A stretch of 64,000 nt of DNA from Monoplex corrugatus (lineage: Eukaryota > Mollusca > Gastropoda > Littorinimorpha > Ranellidae). Shown here one piece after another: positions 53,772 through 64,000 of this stretch. Within the stretch, counting starts at the first letter, position 1; the number at the start of each line of letters is the position of its first letter. Under the pieces are notes generated by a model that worked only from the letters and a program-made list of their open reading frames with translations, was not told where the DNA came from and did not search any database. Where the stretch lies: assembly GCA_030674185.1 (NCBI GenBank), contig JAPXFY010000031.1, positions 41,280,032-41,344,031 on the forward strand, read 5' to 3'. The translations under genes were made by a program, and so were the position numbers.

Positions 53772-56700
53772 CTGAAACACACATGATTATAAATCATTTT
53801 CGTACAGTGCTGTTCTCAAAACAAAAATGGTCCCCTTCTTACCCACTGGACGAGGCGGCAGGGAAGTTTTTAGTCGTTTTTATTATCCATTGTTTGGTGT
53901 TTGTGATCTGTTTGTGACCGTGCGTTCGCGCTTGACAAAGGCTGGTTGGCCGAAAATTTGCGCTTGTTTTGTCTTGTTTTGTTGGATACGCGCTTACATT
54001 GGTTTTCTTGTTCTTCCGGGTCCTGTTTGCTTGGGCGCGGGCAGTCACACTTGTTTTGGATCTTATAACTAAGGACACTAAAACGTAAAAAACAGGCCTA
54101 AATTACCTAAAATTGCTTCCGCTAGTCTCATTTCCATAAGGGCAAAAATGCACTTAATACAAGTACCCAATTATTAATCCAAACAGAAAGTATGTAAGAC
54201 TTTATCAAACACATACAGGTGAATGGACCAGCAAGACTGAAAATGATAGGAAGAAATGATAGAAACAAAAGGAACAAGACAGAAACACAGACAGTGGCAG
54301 AAAAGAGGAAATTTCTAGCACTGAATTTCCAGAAGGTGGGGGTACTATTTATACTGAAAGGGACCCTGGCATCCCCACGGGGATGGGGTGGGGGTGGGGG
54401 GGGAGCACATTCCACTACTTTGTTACATGATAGTCTATATCTTGGGTGGGCGCACTTGTTGGGTGTTATTTTTCCGTAAGCCAAGCACTGACATGATTTA
54501 CATGATCTTTAATGTACATGACTGATATTCTGCACATGTCTAGACATGAAGAGGAGTTTGCACAATGGGTGGTCTGCACACATGTTGGCGTACAAGATGG
54601 GAAAACTATCCACCCTTTACCTACCAGGCAGAGCTATTGGGTGGACTGAGCTCAGGACCTTCTGAATGGAAGTCCAATGTTTGCCCGCCTGACTACTGTG
54701 GCAGGATTCAGAATCAAATCTGATTTATGACAATCATCACCACCACCATCATCGTTATTACGTTGTTATCACCATCACCACCATCATTATCACCATCACC
54801 ACCACCACCACTATCATCATCATCACCATCACCATCATCATCCTATCAAGTGTCTCACCCCCCAACCCCGACACACATATACACCACTAATGTAGCCATC
54901 ACTTCTGCATTAGAATGATGATGCTGATGAATACAAATGCTAGTTACCTTCTAACACATCCAGAAAGTGTTCCATCTCCAAACGGTATGCCTCAGTGTAT
55001 CGTGTGACGAAGCTGGTATCGCAAGGAGCAACACAGATACCATCACGTCGTAGCACAGCGTCCAGTTGTGTCGGTCTGTTGGACACCTGGTAGCCTCCCT
55101 TTTCACATATCACCTGCACATTGTTTATGAAGGTTTTAACAAACTTTTGATGGAAAAGACCAGAATTTTGACTTATACTTCATATAGGTTTTTTTTACAC
55201 ATTTTTGATGAAAAAGATACAAAATTTTTGACATCTAACATATTTTATGTAGGTTTTTAATACATTCTTGATAAGACAGATACAAGATTTTTGACATCTA
55301 ACTTATTTTATATAGATTTTTAACACATTTTTGATGAGAAAGATACAAGATTTTTGACATCTAACTTATTTTATATAGATTTTTAACACATTTTTGATGA
55401 GAAAGATACAAGATTTTTGACATCTGACTTATTTTATATAGATTTTTAACACATTTTTGATGAGAAAGATACAAGATTTTTGACATCTAACTTATTTTAT
55501 ATAGATTTTTAACACATTTTTGATGAGAAAGATACAAGATTTTTGACATCTGACTTATTTTATATAGATTTTTAACACATTTTTGATGAGAAAGATACAA
55601 GATTTTTGACATCTGACTTATTTTATATAGATTTTTAACACATTTTTGATGAGAAAGATACAAGATTTTTGACATCTAACTTATTTTATATAGATTTTTA
55701 ACACATTTTTGATGAGAAAGATACAAGATTTTTGACATCTGACTTATTTTATATAGATTTTTAACACATTTTTGATGAGAAAGATACAAGATTTTTGACA
55801 TCTGACTTATTTTATATAGATTTTTAACACATTTTTGATGAGAAAGATACAAGATTTTTGACATCTGACTTATTTTATATAGATTTTTAACACATTTTTG
55901 ATGAGAAAGATACAAGATTTTTGACATCTAACTTATTTTATATAGATTTTTAACACATTTTTGATGAGAAAGATACAAGATTTTTGACATCTGACTTATT
56001 TTATATAGATTTTTAACACATTTTTGATGAGAAAGATACAAGATTTTTGACATCTGACTTATTTTATATAGATTTTTAACACATTTTTGATGAGAAAGAT
56101 ACAAGATTTTTGACATCTGACTTATTTTATATAGATTTTTAACACATTTTTGATGAGAAAGATACAAGATTTTTGACATCTAACTTATTTTATATAGATT
56201 TTTAACACATTTTTGATGAGAAAGATACAAGATTTTTGACATCTGACTTATTTTATATAGATTTTTAACACATTTTTGATGAGAAAGATACAAGATTTTT
56301 GACATCTGACTTATTTTATATAGATTTTTAACACATTTTTGATGAGAAAGATACAAGATTTTTGACATCTGACTTATTTTATATAGATTTTTAACACATT
56401 TTTGATGAGAAAGATACAAGATTTTTTGACATCTGACTTATTTTATATAGATTTTTAACACATTTTTGATGAGAAAGATACAAGATTTTTGACATCTGAC
56501 TTATTTTATATAGGTTTTTAACACATTTTTGATGAGAAAGATACAAGATTTTTTGACATCTGACTTATTTTATATAGATTTTTAACACATTTTTGATGAG
56601 AAAGATACAAGATTTTTTGACATCTGACTTATTTTATATAGGTTTTTTAACACATTTTTGATGAGAAAGATACAAGATTTTTGACATCTGACTTATTTTA

Positions 56701-58746
56701 TATAGATTTTTAACACATTTTTGATGAGAAAGATACAAGATTTTTGACATCTGACTTATTTTATATAGATTTTTAACACATTTTTGATGAGAAAGATACA
56801 AGATTTTTTGACATCTGACTTATTTTATATAGGTTTTTAACACATTTTTGATGAGAAAGATACAAGATTTTTTGACATCTGACTTATTTTATATAGATTT
56901 TTAACACATTTTTGATGAGAAAGATACAAGATTTTTGACATCTGACTTATTTTATATAGATTTTTAACACATTTTTGATGAGAAAGATACAAGATTTTTT
57001 GACATCTGACTTATTTTATATAGATTTTTAACACATTTTTGATGAGAAAGATACAAGATTTTTTGACATCTGACTTATTTTATATAGATTTTTAACACAT
57101 TTTCGATGAGAAAGATACAAGATTTTTTGACATCTGACTTATTTTATATAGGTTTTTAACACATTTTCGATGAGAAAGATACAAGATTTTTTGACATCTG
57201 ACTTATTTTATATAGATTTTTAACACATTTTTGATGAGAAAGATACAAGATTTTTTGACATCTGACTTATTTTATATAGGTTTTTAACACATTTTTGATG
57301 AGAAAGATACAAGATTTTTGACATCTGACTTACATTTCAAATAGGTTTTAACACACTTCTGATGAGAAAGACACAAACTGTATGACATATATTTTACATA
57401 TGACTTTACAGGTATTTGCTAAAAGAGACAAAATGTCCAACACATTCATATTGGTTTTGACAGACGTTTGGTAAAAAAAGACAAGAACTTTGACACAGTT
57501 CACACATCCTGCCACGCAGTAGAGAGGGAAATGTCTCATTTATGACGTATCAATGGGATGTTCTGCCACACCCTGCATCTGCATATTACTATCCAGCTAT
57601 GAACAGCACACATGCTACTACTCCCTAGTTACACATGAACACGCACAGCGTTCAGTCTCTGCTGACAAACATATTTTGCTACTACTTCTTTTTTTTATAT
57701 AGTATCTAGACAGTAACTAATAGTGTAACATCGCTGAATATTTAATTCAGGAAGTCCAGGAAGTCAAGACAGAACCTTGTGGAGGAGAGTTATTGTTATT
57801 GTTATTGTAGTTTAAAGCCCAGCCGACCACATAGAGCCATATCAGGGTTATAACCATTTCAAAACATACAAAACTTCAACAGGAAAGAAAAAAAAAGGAA
57901 ACAAAATTAAGTACACATATCAATGCACTCGCGCACATAATCTAAGGACATGCGTTGACCAATCCATCCAACCTATCGCACAGCGGATTTAAAAAACATA
58001 CCTGAATACAAATTAGAGTATACCTAAGGACACCAAAACATATATAAAAATGGGCCTAAATTACCTAAAATAGCTTCCACTTATCTCATCTCCCTAGAGC
58101 AAAAAATGCATTTAATACGTGTACCCAATTATAAATCCTAAGAAAAGGTATGTAAGATTTTATCAAACACATACAGGTGAATGGACCAGCGAGGCAGAAA
58201 ATGATAGGAAGAAATGACAGAAAGCAAAAGAACAAGGCAGAAACAAAGAGAGTGACAGACAAGAGGAAATTTCTAGCACAGAATTTCCAGAAGGTGGGGA
58301 TACTATTTATACTGAAAGAGCCCCTGGCATCCCCGTGGGTGGTTGGACGAGAATAGCTACGTCACAGAGTGCAGCGGCCAACACTCAACTTGGTGACACC
58401 GACAGGTCACAGGTGAGGTAAACTAATAGTGTTGTCATCATCATCATTAAGTGCCCTGCTGCATGGTGTTGGCAATCATGGCCTTCCACATGAATCTACC
58501 CCTTCTCGCTGCAAGTACATCTCCCATCCTCTCCGTCCTCAGCCACACTGCAAGTCCGTCTAATACTTTCTCCCTGGGTCTATCTGATGTTTTCTTTCCC
58601 TCCAGCTTTCCTGTTGTGACCAGGTGCTCTGATTTCTCCTTCCTCATAAAATCTTCTATAATAATAATAATAATAATAATAATTACAATATTTATATAGC
58701 GCAAAATCTTGATAAAATCAAATCTAAGCGCTGAAGCAAACAAACA

Positions 58747-58840
<94 letters not shown>

Positions 58841-61725
58841 TGGCTATAAATGGGGAGAAAGAATAAAAACAATAAAAGCAAGAATAAAAGCAATGGAAAA
58901 TTATAGAGAGGATAGCATATACAATTATATATTATAATCATGTGATTCCCCTCCGAGCGGAGACAGGCTGCAGAGGGAGGGGGGGGGGTTGAGTGAGGTT
59001 AGGATTTTATGCAGAGGAGAAAAGGTGAGTTTTGAGAGCGGACTTGAAGGAGACAAAAGTAGGTTGCTGACGGACTGAGAGAGGAAGTTTGTTCCAGGAG
59101 AGTGGACCAGAAACAGAGAAGGCTCGTGGACCATAGGTATTGAGCTTAGTGCGTGGAAAGCGAAAAGTCAGAGGATCGGAGGCAGAGCGGAGGGTACGTG
59201 AGGGAACATAGATCTCAAGTAGGCTTGACAGGTAATCGGGGGCTGCGTTATTGAGGCTTTTGTAGCACATGGTGTCTAGTTTGTACTGTATGCGCTTTGA
59301 TACAGGGAGCCAGTGAAGTTGTGCCAGGAGAGGAGATATGTGATCAGCTTTTTTCTTTTTGAGTACAAGGCGTACAGCATTGTTTTGAATGCGCTGTAGG
59401 ATGTGAATGGTGGAGGCAGGAAGACCAGACAGGAGTGAATTGCAATAGTCAATGCGAGACATTATGAAGGAGAGAACGAGTTTTGCAGTTGTTTCAACAG
59501 AGAGATACTTCCTGATCAGCCTTATACAATGGAGATGATAGTAGCAAGATCTGGCAGTTTGAGAAACAAAGTTGTTCAAGGAGAGGGTAGAGTCAATGCA
59601 GACACCAAGGTTTTTAGCTGAATCAGAAATTGGGACTGATGTGTTACATAATGGGAGAGAAAGAGGAGGCAGCTGAGAAAGTTTCTGACGGGTGCCAATG
59701 AGGATAGCTTCTGTCTTGTCGTCATTAAGCTGAAGTTTGTTGAACGTCATCCAGTTCTTAATGTCCGAGTAACACTCAGTGGTGCGAGTCAACAGGTGCT
59801 GTATATTATCAGGTGAGTCACTGTCTTGAAGTTGGGTGTCATCAGCATAGAAGTGGTGTTTTATAGAGTGGGAATTGATGATGGTGGACAGGGGGGAGGT
59901 GTAAAGAGTGAAAAGAACAGGGCCAAGGACAGATCCTTGTGGAACACCACAGGTCAGGTATGCAGGTTGAGAGTAAGTGCTATTGATGAGAACAGTTTGT
60001 TTTCTGTTTGATAAATACGAAATGAAAAAGGAGAGAACAATGTCAGAGATGCCAAAAGTATGATGAAGTCTAGAAAGGAGAATACCATGGTCAATGGTAT
60101 CGAAGGCTGCAGACAGATCAAGGAGTGTGAGGAGAGAGACTTTGCCAGTATCAGTTGCAAGGAGGAGATTGTTGAGAATGTGTAGTAGGGCAGTTTCAGT
60201 GCTATGGCACTGGCGGTAGGCTGACTGGAAAGGATTGAGGAGATTGTTGACAGACAGGTGAGAGTTCAGCTGGTTGAGGACGACTTTTTCAAGGAGTTTT
60301 GACAAGAAAGAGAGATTAGAGATAGGCCGGTAATTTTTCAGTTCATTTGGGTCTAAATTGTGTTTCTTGAGGAGAGGGTGAACAATAGCAGACTTGAAAG
60401 AATCTGGGACAGTTCCAGTTTGAAGAGAAGTGTTGATGATGTCAGTGATGAATGGGAGGAGAGTAGGGAGACAGTCGGAGTAGAGAGAACCTGGAAGAGG
60501 ATCCAGTTCGCAGGTTTTGAACGACATGGATCTGATTGTGTTGAAAATTTCTTCTTGTGAGACTGGGGTAAAAGTAGTAAGAGGTGTGCCAGAGAAGGAA
60601 GGGTCAGGTGGGCATGGTTGACAGGGTGTCCTGTCAAGCCTGTCACGAAGAGTTTGTATTTTGGTGGTGAAATACTTGGAGAATACAGATGGGAGTTCTT
60701 CATTTGTATGTTTTGTTGGGAGAGGTAAATCTTTTCGTGTGCCAAGGAGATGATTCATGGTTGTAAAGAGTTCTTTTGAAGAAGAGGCATTCAGGATTTT
60801 GGTTTGGAAATAGCTTGTTTTTGCTGATGCAATGAGGGTGGATACTTTTGTTTTAGAGGCTTGGAAAAGTTGCCTGTGTACAGTGAGTTTGGATTTGCGC
60901 CAACGGCGCTCTGCTCTGCGGCGGGCACGTTTTGCACAGGCAATCTCATGAGTGAGCCAGGGGGTTGGGGGGCGGTCAGGTAAAAGACGGGTTGTGGCTG
61001 GAGCATGAGTGTCCAGAAGATGGTGGAGAGTAGTATAGAATTCATCGGCAAGGTTATGTGACTTTTCAGAAAGGAGACGGGAGGCATCAGATGAAAATGT
61101 GGAGAGGTCGATAGATTTGAGATTGCGTCGAGTCACTGTTGCTTGTATTTTTCTAATCTTCTTTATAAATGATCTTCTTATGTCTGCTTCCTTCAAGACT
61201 TTCTCATTTGTTTTCTTTGCTGTCCATGGAACTCTCAACATTCTTCTTAGAAACCACCTTTCAGTTGCCTCAAATTTGCTCTGACTTTGCGTGTTGACTG
61301 TCCATGTCTCACAATCATGTAACAGTGTCGGTTCTATATAACACTCGAGAACTCTTCCTGATGTTAACTGATAGGCATTTGTTGATAAGAACGCTTTCCA
61401 TCTTCTTGAATGCTGTTTTGGCTTGGCTGAATCCGCTGGCTAAATAGTGTGGTGTTAGACTTCATTTGAAAGACTTTCAACTAACTGTTTGTGATATATT
61501 TCAATCACTAGCTTTCAATGTACAGTTACAATCATCTCTGAGAAAAGATGGTCAACATTTGAAAAAAATCAGTTAATGTTACATTCCATTCAACGCCAAT
61601 TCAAGAAACAATGGGGGAACGAGAAAGAGAAAAAGAGAGAATATGTGCATGTGTGACAGAGAAGATGACAAACTGGGTCAAGGGTCATTTGTCAAACAGG
61701 CTTGCAAGTACCCTAGCTCAGCATC

Positions 61726-61818
<93 letters not shown>

Positions 61819-62100
61819 GTGAGTGAGAGAGAGAGACAGAGGGATACTGACAGCTTGGGCCAAGGTCACACACCCTACTCCCGTCCCATCTCCCCCCCCC
61901 CCCCCCCCCCTCCAGTTTATATATGCTTTGTGCCCTGGAGATTTGGTGGCTGTTGGTGATTGCTTTGGAGAATGATGAGAGTGCGCACCTTAGTTTGATT
62001 CTTGAATCAAGATTTGGTGCCTTATAGATATCATTATTATCATCATCATTAATATTATCATTAGTAGCAGTAGCAGCAGTAGTAGTAGTGGTAGTAGTAT

Positions 62101-62140
<40 letters not shown>

Positions 62141-62164
62141 GTATTCTTATTATTATTATTATTA

Positions 62165-62215
<51 letters not shown>

Positions 62216-63846
62216 TATTATTATTATTATTATATTTATTATTATTATTATCATCATCATCATCATCGTTAATATTATCATTAGTAGCAGTAGTAGTAGT
62301 AGTAGTAGTAGTAGTATATCATCATCATCATCATCATCATCATTATTATTATCATTGTTATTATTATCATTTTTATTATATTTATTATTATTATTAATAT
62401 TATTATTATCATTATCATCATCATCATCATTATCATCATCATTATTGCTATTATTATCATTACTATCATTATTATGACTATCTAGAAATCACTAGTGATT
62501 GTCATAGAATCCATTCACGCAGAGAAAACACAAAAATATCCTGATTGTTCCATCAGTGTCTTATGATTACTCCCATACACAGACCAACATTTTGGCTTCT
62601 TTGTGTCATGACAGCTGGGGTCACTGAAAACGGTGCCACAGCATCAAGACTAGCATCTTTTTACAAGCTAAGACATCCCGAAAGCCAACTGTAGAGGTTA
62701 TTCCCTGGGTAAACCTGGTGCTCTTCTCCCCCCTCCCCCCGCAGCTTTCCTGTTGTGACTAGATGCTCTGATTTCTCTTGCCTCATGAAACATCCTATAA
62801 ATGTTGTTTGTCTTTTCCTAATCTTCTTCATCATTTTCCTAATCTTCTTCGTTATTGTTCTTCTTGTGTCTGCCTCCATCAAGAGTGTCTTGTTTGTTTT
62901 CTTTGCTGTCCATAGAACTCTTAACATTCTTTATACAAACCACATTTCAGCTGCCTCAATCTTGTTCCGACTTTGCGTGTTGACAAATGCGTATGAAGTG
63001 TTGTCACAATCTGAACGCACACAGAATGACTACGGAAAATGTTAAGAGTTTGGTTTTAGTTGATAATGTGATAATTGAGAACATTACAACCATGTAACAA
63101 CAATGGGACACTCTGTGTGACCTGAACACTCAAACAGCTGAGGGACAGCACCAGGAAGGACTCAGCTTTCATCATGAGTAGATAACATACATCAGTGTGC
63201 ATGTGATGAACGTACATGTTCTATCTTGTGATGTAAATGACACATGAACATGTGACAAATTTGGTGACAATTTGGTGACAATGACATAAACTTCCACTCT
63301 GAAAACGACCGACTGTGGAGTAAAGGTTACAGTACACATTCATAAACATACTTCCAAATTTCACTTTTTTGAATGGTCATGACGGGTGCTACAACCGATG
63401 AACCATACAGACCCCGTTTTGAGGTTAAGACAATCAGAAACTTAGAAAACTAGGGGGTGTTTCAGTTCAGAGAAACTCAAATGCAAGAGGGTTAAAAGTA
63501 CTCAATAAAACATGTACATACACAGAAAGACAAAACATACATATGCACAAGACAGACAGTATTCTACAACTAAAAAACACGTGAACAGAAAACAATGAAC
63601 ATGTCGCTAAAATGTCCCTCACCTCCAGCCTCTGATCGTAAGCTTGTGAAGACTCGCGGCCATTGTCGATCACCGCCACCACGCCATTTTCAAACAGCAC
63701 CGTGGCAACCACGAGGTCAAAATCACCACACTCCCCAATCTCGGGGTTAAACGCGTGACCTTGACATGATACCCGCTTTGGCTTTGACCCTGACAGCCAC
63801 AGGCTCATGTCAAGGTCATGAATGGTAGAATCTTTGACTATGCCAC
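53668..63846 (-). CDS. Inositol 2-dehydrogenase-like (Gfo/Idh/MocA) enzyme, last three exons
   Basis: Exons 63846-63623, 55113-54948 and 53771-53668 (minus) join in phase and give about 163 C-terminal residues. The first contains DSTIHDLDMSLWL, whose D-x3-H spacing matches the catalytic Asp/His pair of bacterial myo-inositol dehydrogenase. It also has FNPEIGECGDFDLVV and VVAVIDNGRESSQAYDQRLE, all characteristic of IolG-type proteins. Exon 2 reads VICEKGGYQVSNRPTQ and RYTEAYRLEMEHFLDVLE. Exon 3 reads CEDTLAAMSLADAVTTAART and stops after VEF. The family oxidises myo-inositol to scyllo-inosose with NAD+; substrate here is inferred. The N-terminal Rossmann domain lies beyond the window. No breaks seen in these exons; the 7.8-kb intron holds nested LINEs and a satellite. 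Confidence 0.88.
53772..54410. other. Short intron with R1 copy 9
   Basis: 54070-54395 carries R1 in minus orientation (ACACTAAAACGTAAAAAACA … GGGACCCTGGCATCCCC). Confidence 0.65.
54710..54850. repeat. (CAT/CAC)n trinucleotide repeat
   Basis: ATCACC and ATCATC runs. Confidence 0.8.
54948..55113 (-). CDS. Inositol dehydrogenase-like penultimate exon
   Basis: Acceptor AATGTGCAG|GTGATATG and donor TAGAAG|GTAACT; 166 bases, phase 0 in and one base out. Confidence 0.86.
55131..57345. repeat. 63-bp satellite with a 4-unit higher-order repeat, ~35 copies
   Basis: The unit ACATCTGACTTATTTTATAT, AGATTTTTAACACATTTTTG, ATGAGAAAGATACAAGATTT, TTG. Between 55484 and 56430 every fourth unit (one step of three) carries CTAAC instead of CTGAC. 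The markers at 55673, 55925 and 56177 are spaced exactly 252 bp. From 56420 on, 64-bp units with an extra T and AGGTTTT variants intermix. Decayed units reach within 20 bp of the splice acceptor at 55114. Confidence 0.95.
57346..57800. other. Intron sequence, nothing recognised
   Basis: The first 120 bp are decayed satellite units (ACACACTTCTGATGAGAAAG). The rest is unique. Confidence 0.4.
57808..58345 (-). repeat. R1, copy 10 (near full length)
   Basis: From TTTAAAGCCCAGCCGACCAC to GAGCCCCTGGCATCCCCGTG, sense to the inositol dehydrogenase-like gene. Confidence 0.8.
58346..58415 (+). mobile_element. LINE-C extreme 3' fragment
   Basis: GTGCAGCGGCCAACACTCAA and GACACCGACAGGT match the end of the LINE-C copy at 13210-13250. 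Confidence 0.5.
58440..58658 (-). mobile_element. LINE-A 3' end, downstream half of an interrupted copy
   Basis: Encodes [20 protein letters not shown] and MWKAMIANTMQQGT stop, then the (ATGATG) tail. It continues the copy whose upstream half is at 61137-61440. Confidence 0.8.
58660..61135 (-). mobile_element. LINE-B (L2/CR1-like), 5' truncated, intact RT ORF
   Basis: A single uninterrupted ORF down to the stop near 59007. It carries NYRPISNLSFLSKLLEKVV, QSAYRQCHSTETALLHIL, LLDLSAAFDTIDH (motif A), LTCGVPQGSVLGPVLFTL, KHHFYADDTQLQDSD (catalytic Asp pair), WMTFNKLQLNDDKTE and the C-terminal SCYYHLHCIRLIRKYLS to PLSWNKLPLSVRQQP. The endonuclease domain is cut off. The 3' UTR has (CACG)n/(CA)n and the terminal GCGCTATATAAATATTGTAA with (ATT)n. 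Lack of stops suggests recent insertion. Confidence 0.9.
61137..61440 (-). mobile_element. LINE-A, upstream half of the interrupted copy
   Basis: Encodes (in frame to 61241) [20 protein letters not shown] and IRKIQAT, then LINE-B sequence begins. The coding sense resumes at 58658 as EDFMRKEKSEHL. Confidence 0.8.
61441..61730. other. Intron sequence, nothing recognised
   Basis: Unique-looking. A GAGAAAGAGAAAAAGAGAG tract lies at 61620-61640. Confidence 0.4.
61732..61815. repeat. (TG)n microsatellite
   Basis: Pure TG for about 80 bp, followed by GA and C-rich runs to 61912. Confidence 0.95.
62030..62480. repeat. (ATT/ATC/GTA)n trinucleotide repeat block
   Basis: Tracts of ATC, ATT and AGT/GTA alternate. 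AGTAGCAGTAGTAGTAGTAG plus ATCATCATC occurs in two sub-blocks, suggesting a ~200-bp duplication. It follows a LINE-tail-like TTGGTGCCTTATAGATATCA at 62010. Confidence 0.9.
62640..62985 (-). mobile_element. LINE-A 3' fragment
   Basis: Encodes [34 protein letters not shown] (a small in-frame duplication), [20 protein letters not shown]. Confidence 0.72.
62986..63622. other. Intron sequence, nothing recognised
   Basis: Unique-looking sequence. The (CATACA) stretch near 63520 is minor. Confidence 0.4.
63623..63846 (-). CDS. Inositol dehydrogenase-like exon with catalytic Asp/His
   Basis: Acceptor CATTTCCAG|GTGGC and donor CTGGAG|GTGAGG. 224 bases encode GIVKDSTIHDLDMSLWLSGS and following residues to QAYDQRLE. 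The first two bases complete a Gly codon. Confidence 0.88.
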
Positions 63847-63884
63847 CTGGAAATGACATAAAGGGTGAATTGAAAAAAAAAAAG

Positions 63885-64000
63885 ATTGCTTTTTAAAGCC
63901 CAGCTGACTGCGCAGAGACATTTCAGGGCTATAACCATCTCAAGTACGCCATACCTCACTACAGGAAAAAAAATCCTGGAAAACAAAAGTATACGTATCA
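63885..64000 (-). repeat. R1, copy 11, cut by the window end
   Basis: TTTTTAAAGCCCAGCTGACT is the R1 3' end in minus orientation. It runs off the window. Confidence 0.7.

Noticed and set aside
54620..54710. Weak tRNA-like sequence on the minus strand (CCATTCAGAAGGTCCTGAGC)
   Set aside because: No convincing cloverleaf; A and B boxes too degenerate to call.
55487..56419. Repeated 21-residue open frames, possible repeat protein
   Set aside because: Created by the 63-bp satellite; breaks coincide with the CTAAC variant every fourth unit. It lies in an intron on the host-gene strand with no splice support.

Overview
This window is eukaryotic, animal nuclear DNA. It has spliced genes with long GT-AG introns, tRNA-derived SINEs, several non-LTR retrotransposon families, a Penelope-like element, a DIRS-like element, a Ty3/Gypsy fragment, and abundant CA/TG microsatellites and minisatellites. 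The gene content (a metazoan KLHDC10 orthologue, a D-cysteine desulfhydrase/ACC-deaminase-like enzyme and an inositol-2-dehydrogenase-like enzyme) together with this repeat mix suggests a lophotrochozoan. A gastropod mollusc is my best guess; that is inference, not proof.

Layout. (1) 1-17312, + strand: the last six recognisable exons of a PLP enzyme of the D-cysteine desulfhydrase/ACC deaminase family. Its introns are packed with SINEs, LINE fragments, a Penelope-like element and palindromic TTAA-flanked repeats. (2) 17313-24400: intergenic, with repeat copies, a fold-back element and a 39-bp minisatellite. (3) 24457-29790, + strand: a degenerate DIRS-like retrotransposon (gag-like repeats, RT with an internal deletion, RNase H, tyrosine recombinase, and a 3' inverted-repeat structure). 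(4) 31736-32935, - strand: a broken two-exon gene of an unrecognised family. (5) 33388-38402, - strand: an intact two-exon KLHDC10-like kelch gene. (6) 39057-41130: a 5' Ty3/Gypsy gag-protease fragment abutting an antisense LINE fragment. (7) 41924-47290: LINE 3' ends and a large 38-bp minisatellite into which an I-like LINE has inserted. (8) 47555-53640: small satellites, LINE remnants and a SINE. (9) 53668-63846, - strand: the last three coding exons of an inositol-2-dehydrogenase-like gene. Its intron holds a 2.2-kb 63-bp satellite and a LINE nested inside another LINE.

Only three loci look like functional host genes; most of the rest is mobile or tandemly repeated DNA. The three host genes have no evident functional connection: cysteine/amino-acid deamination, cullin-ligase substrate recognition, and inositol catabolism. 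Points that merit a second look: a palindromic repeat family whose ends (TTAA-CCC...GGG-TTAA) fit a piggyBac-type MITE; a ~560-bp repeat lying in the sense direction of the nearest host gene in nearly every copy; a hammerhead-like core at the Penelope-like 3' end; a higher-order 4x63-bp satellite ending close to a splice acceptor; and an apparent one-base frameshift in the desulfhydrase-like gene.
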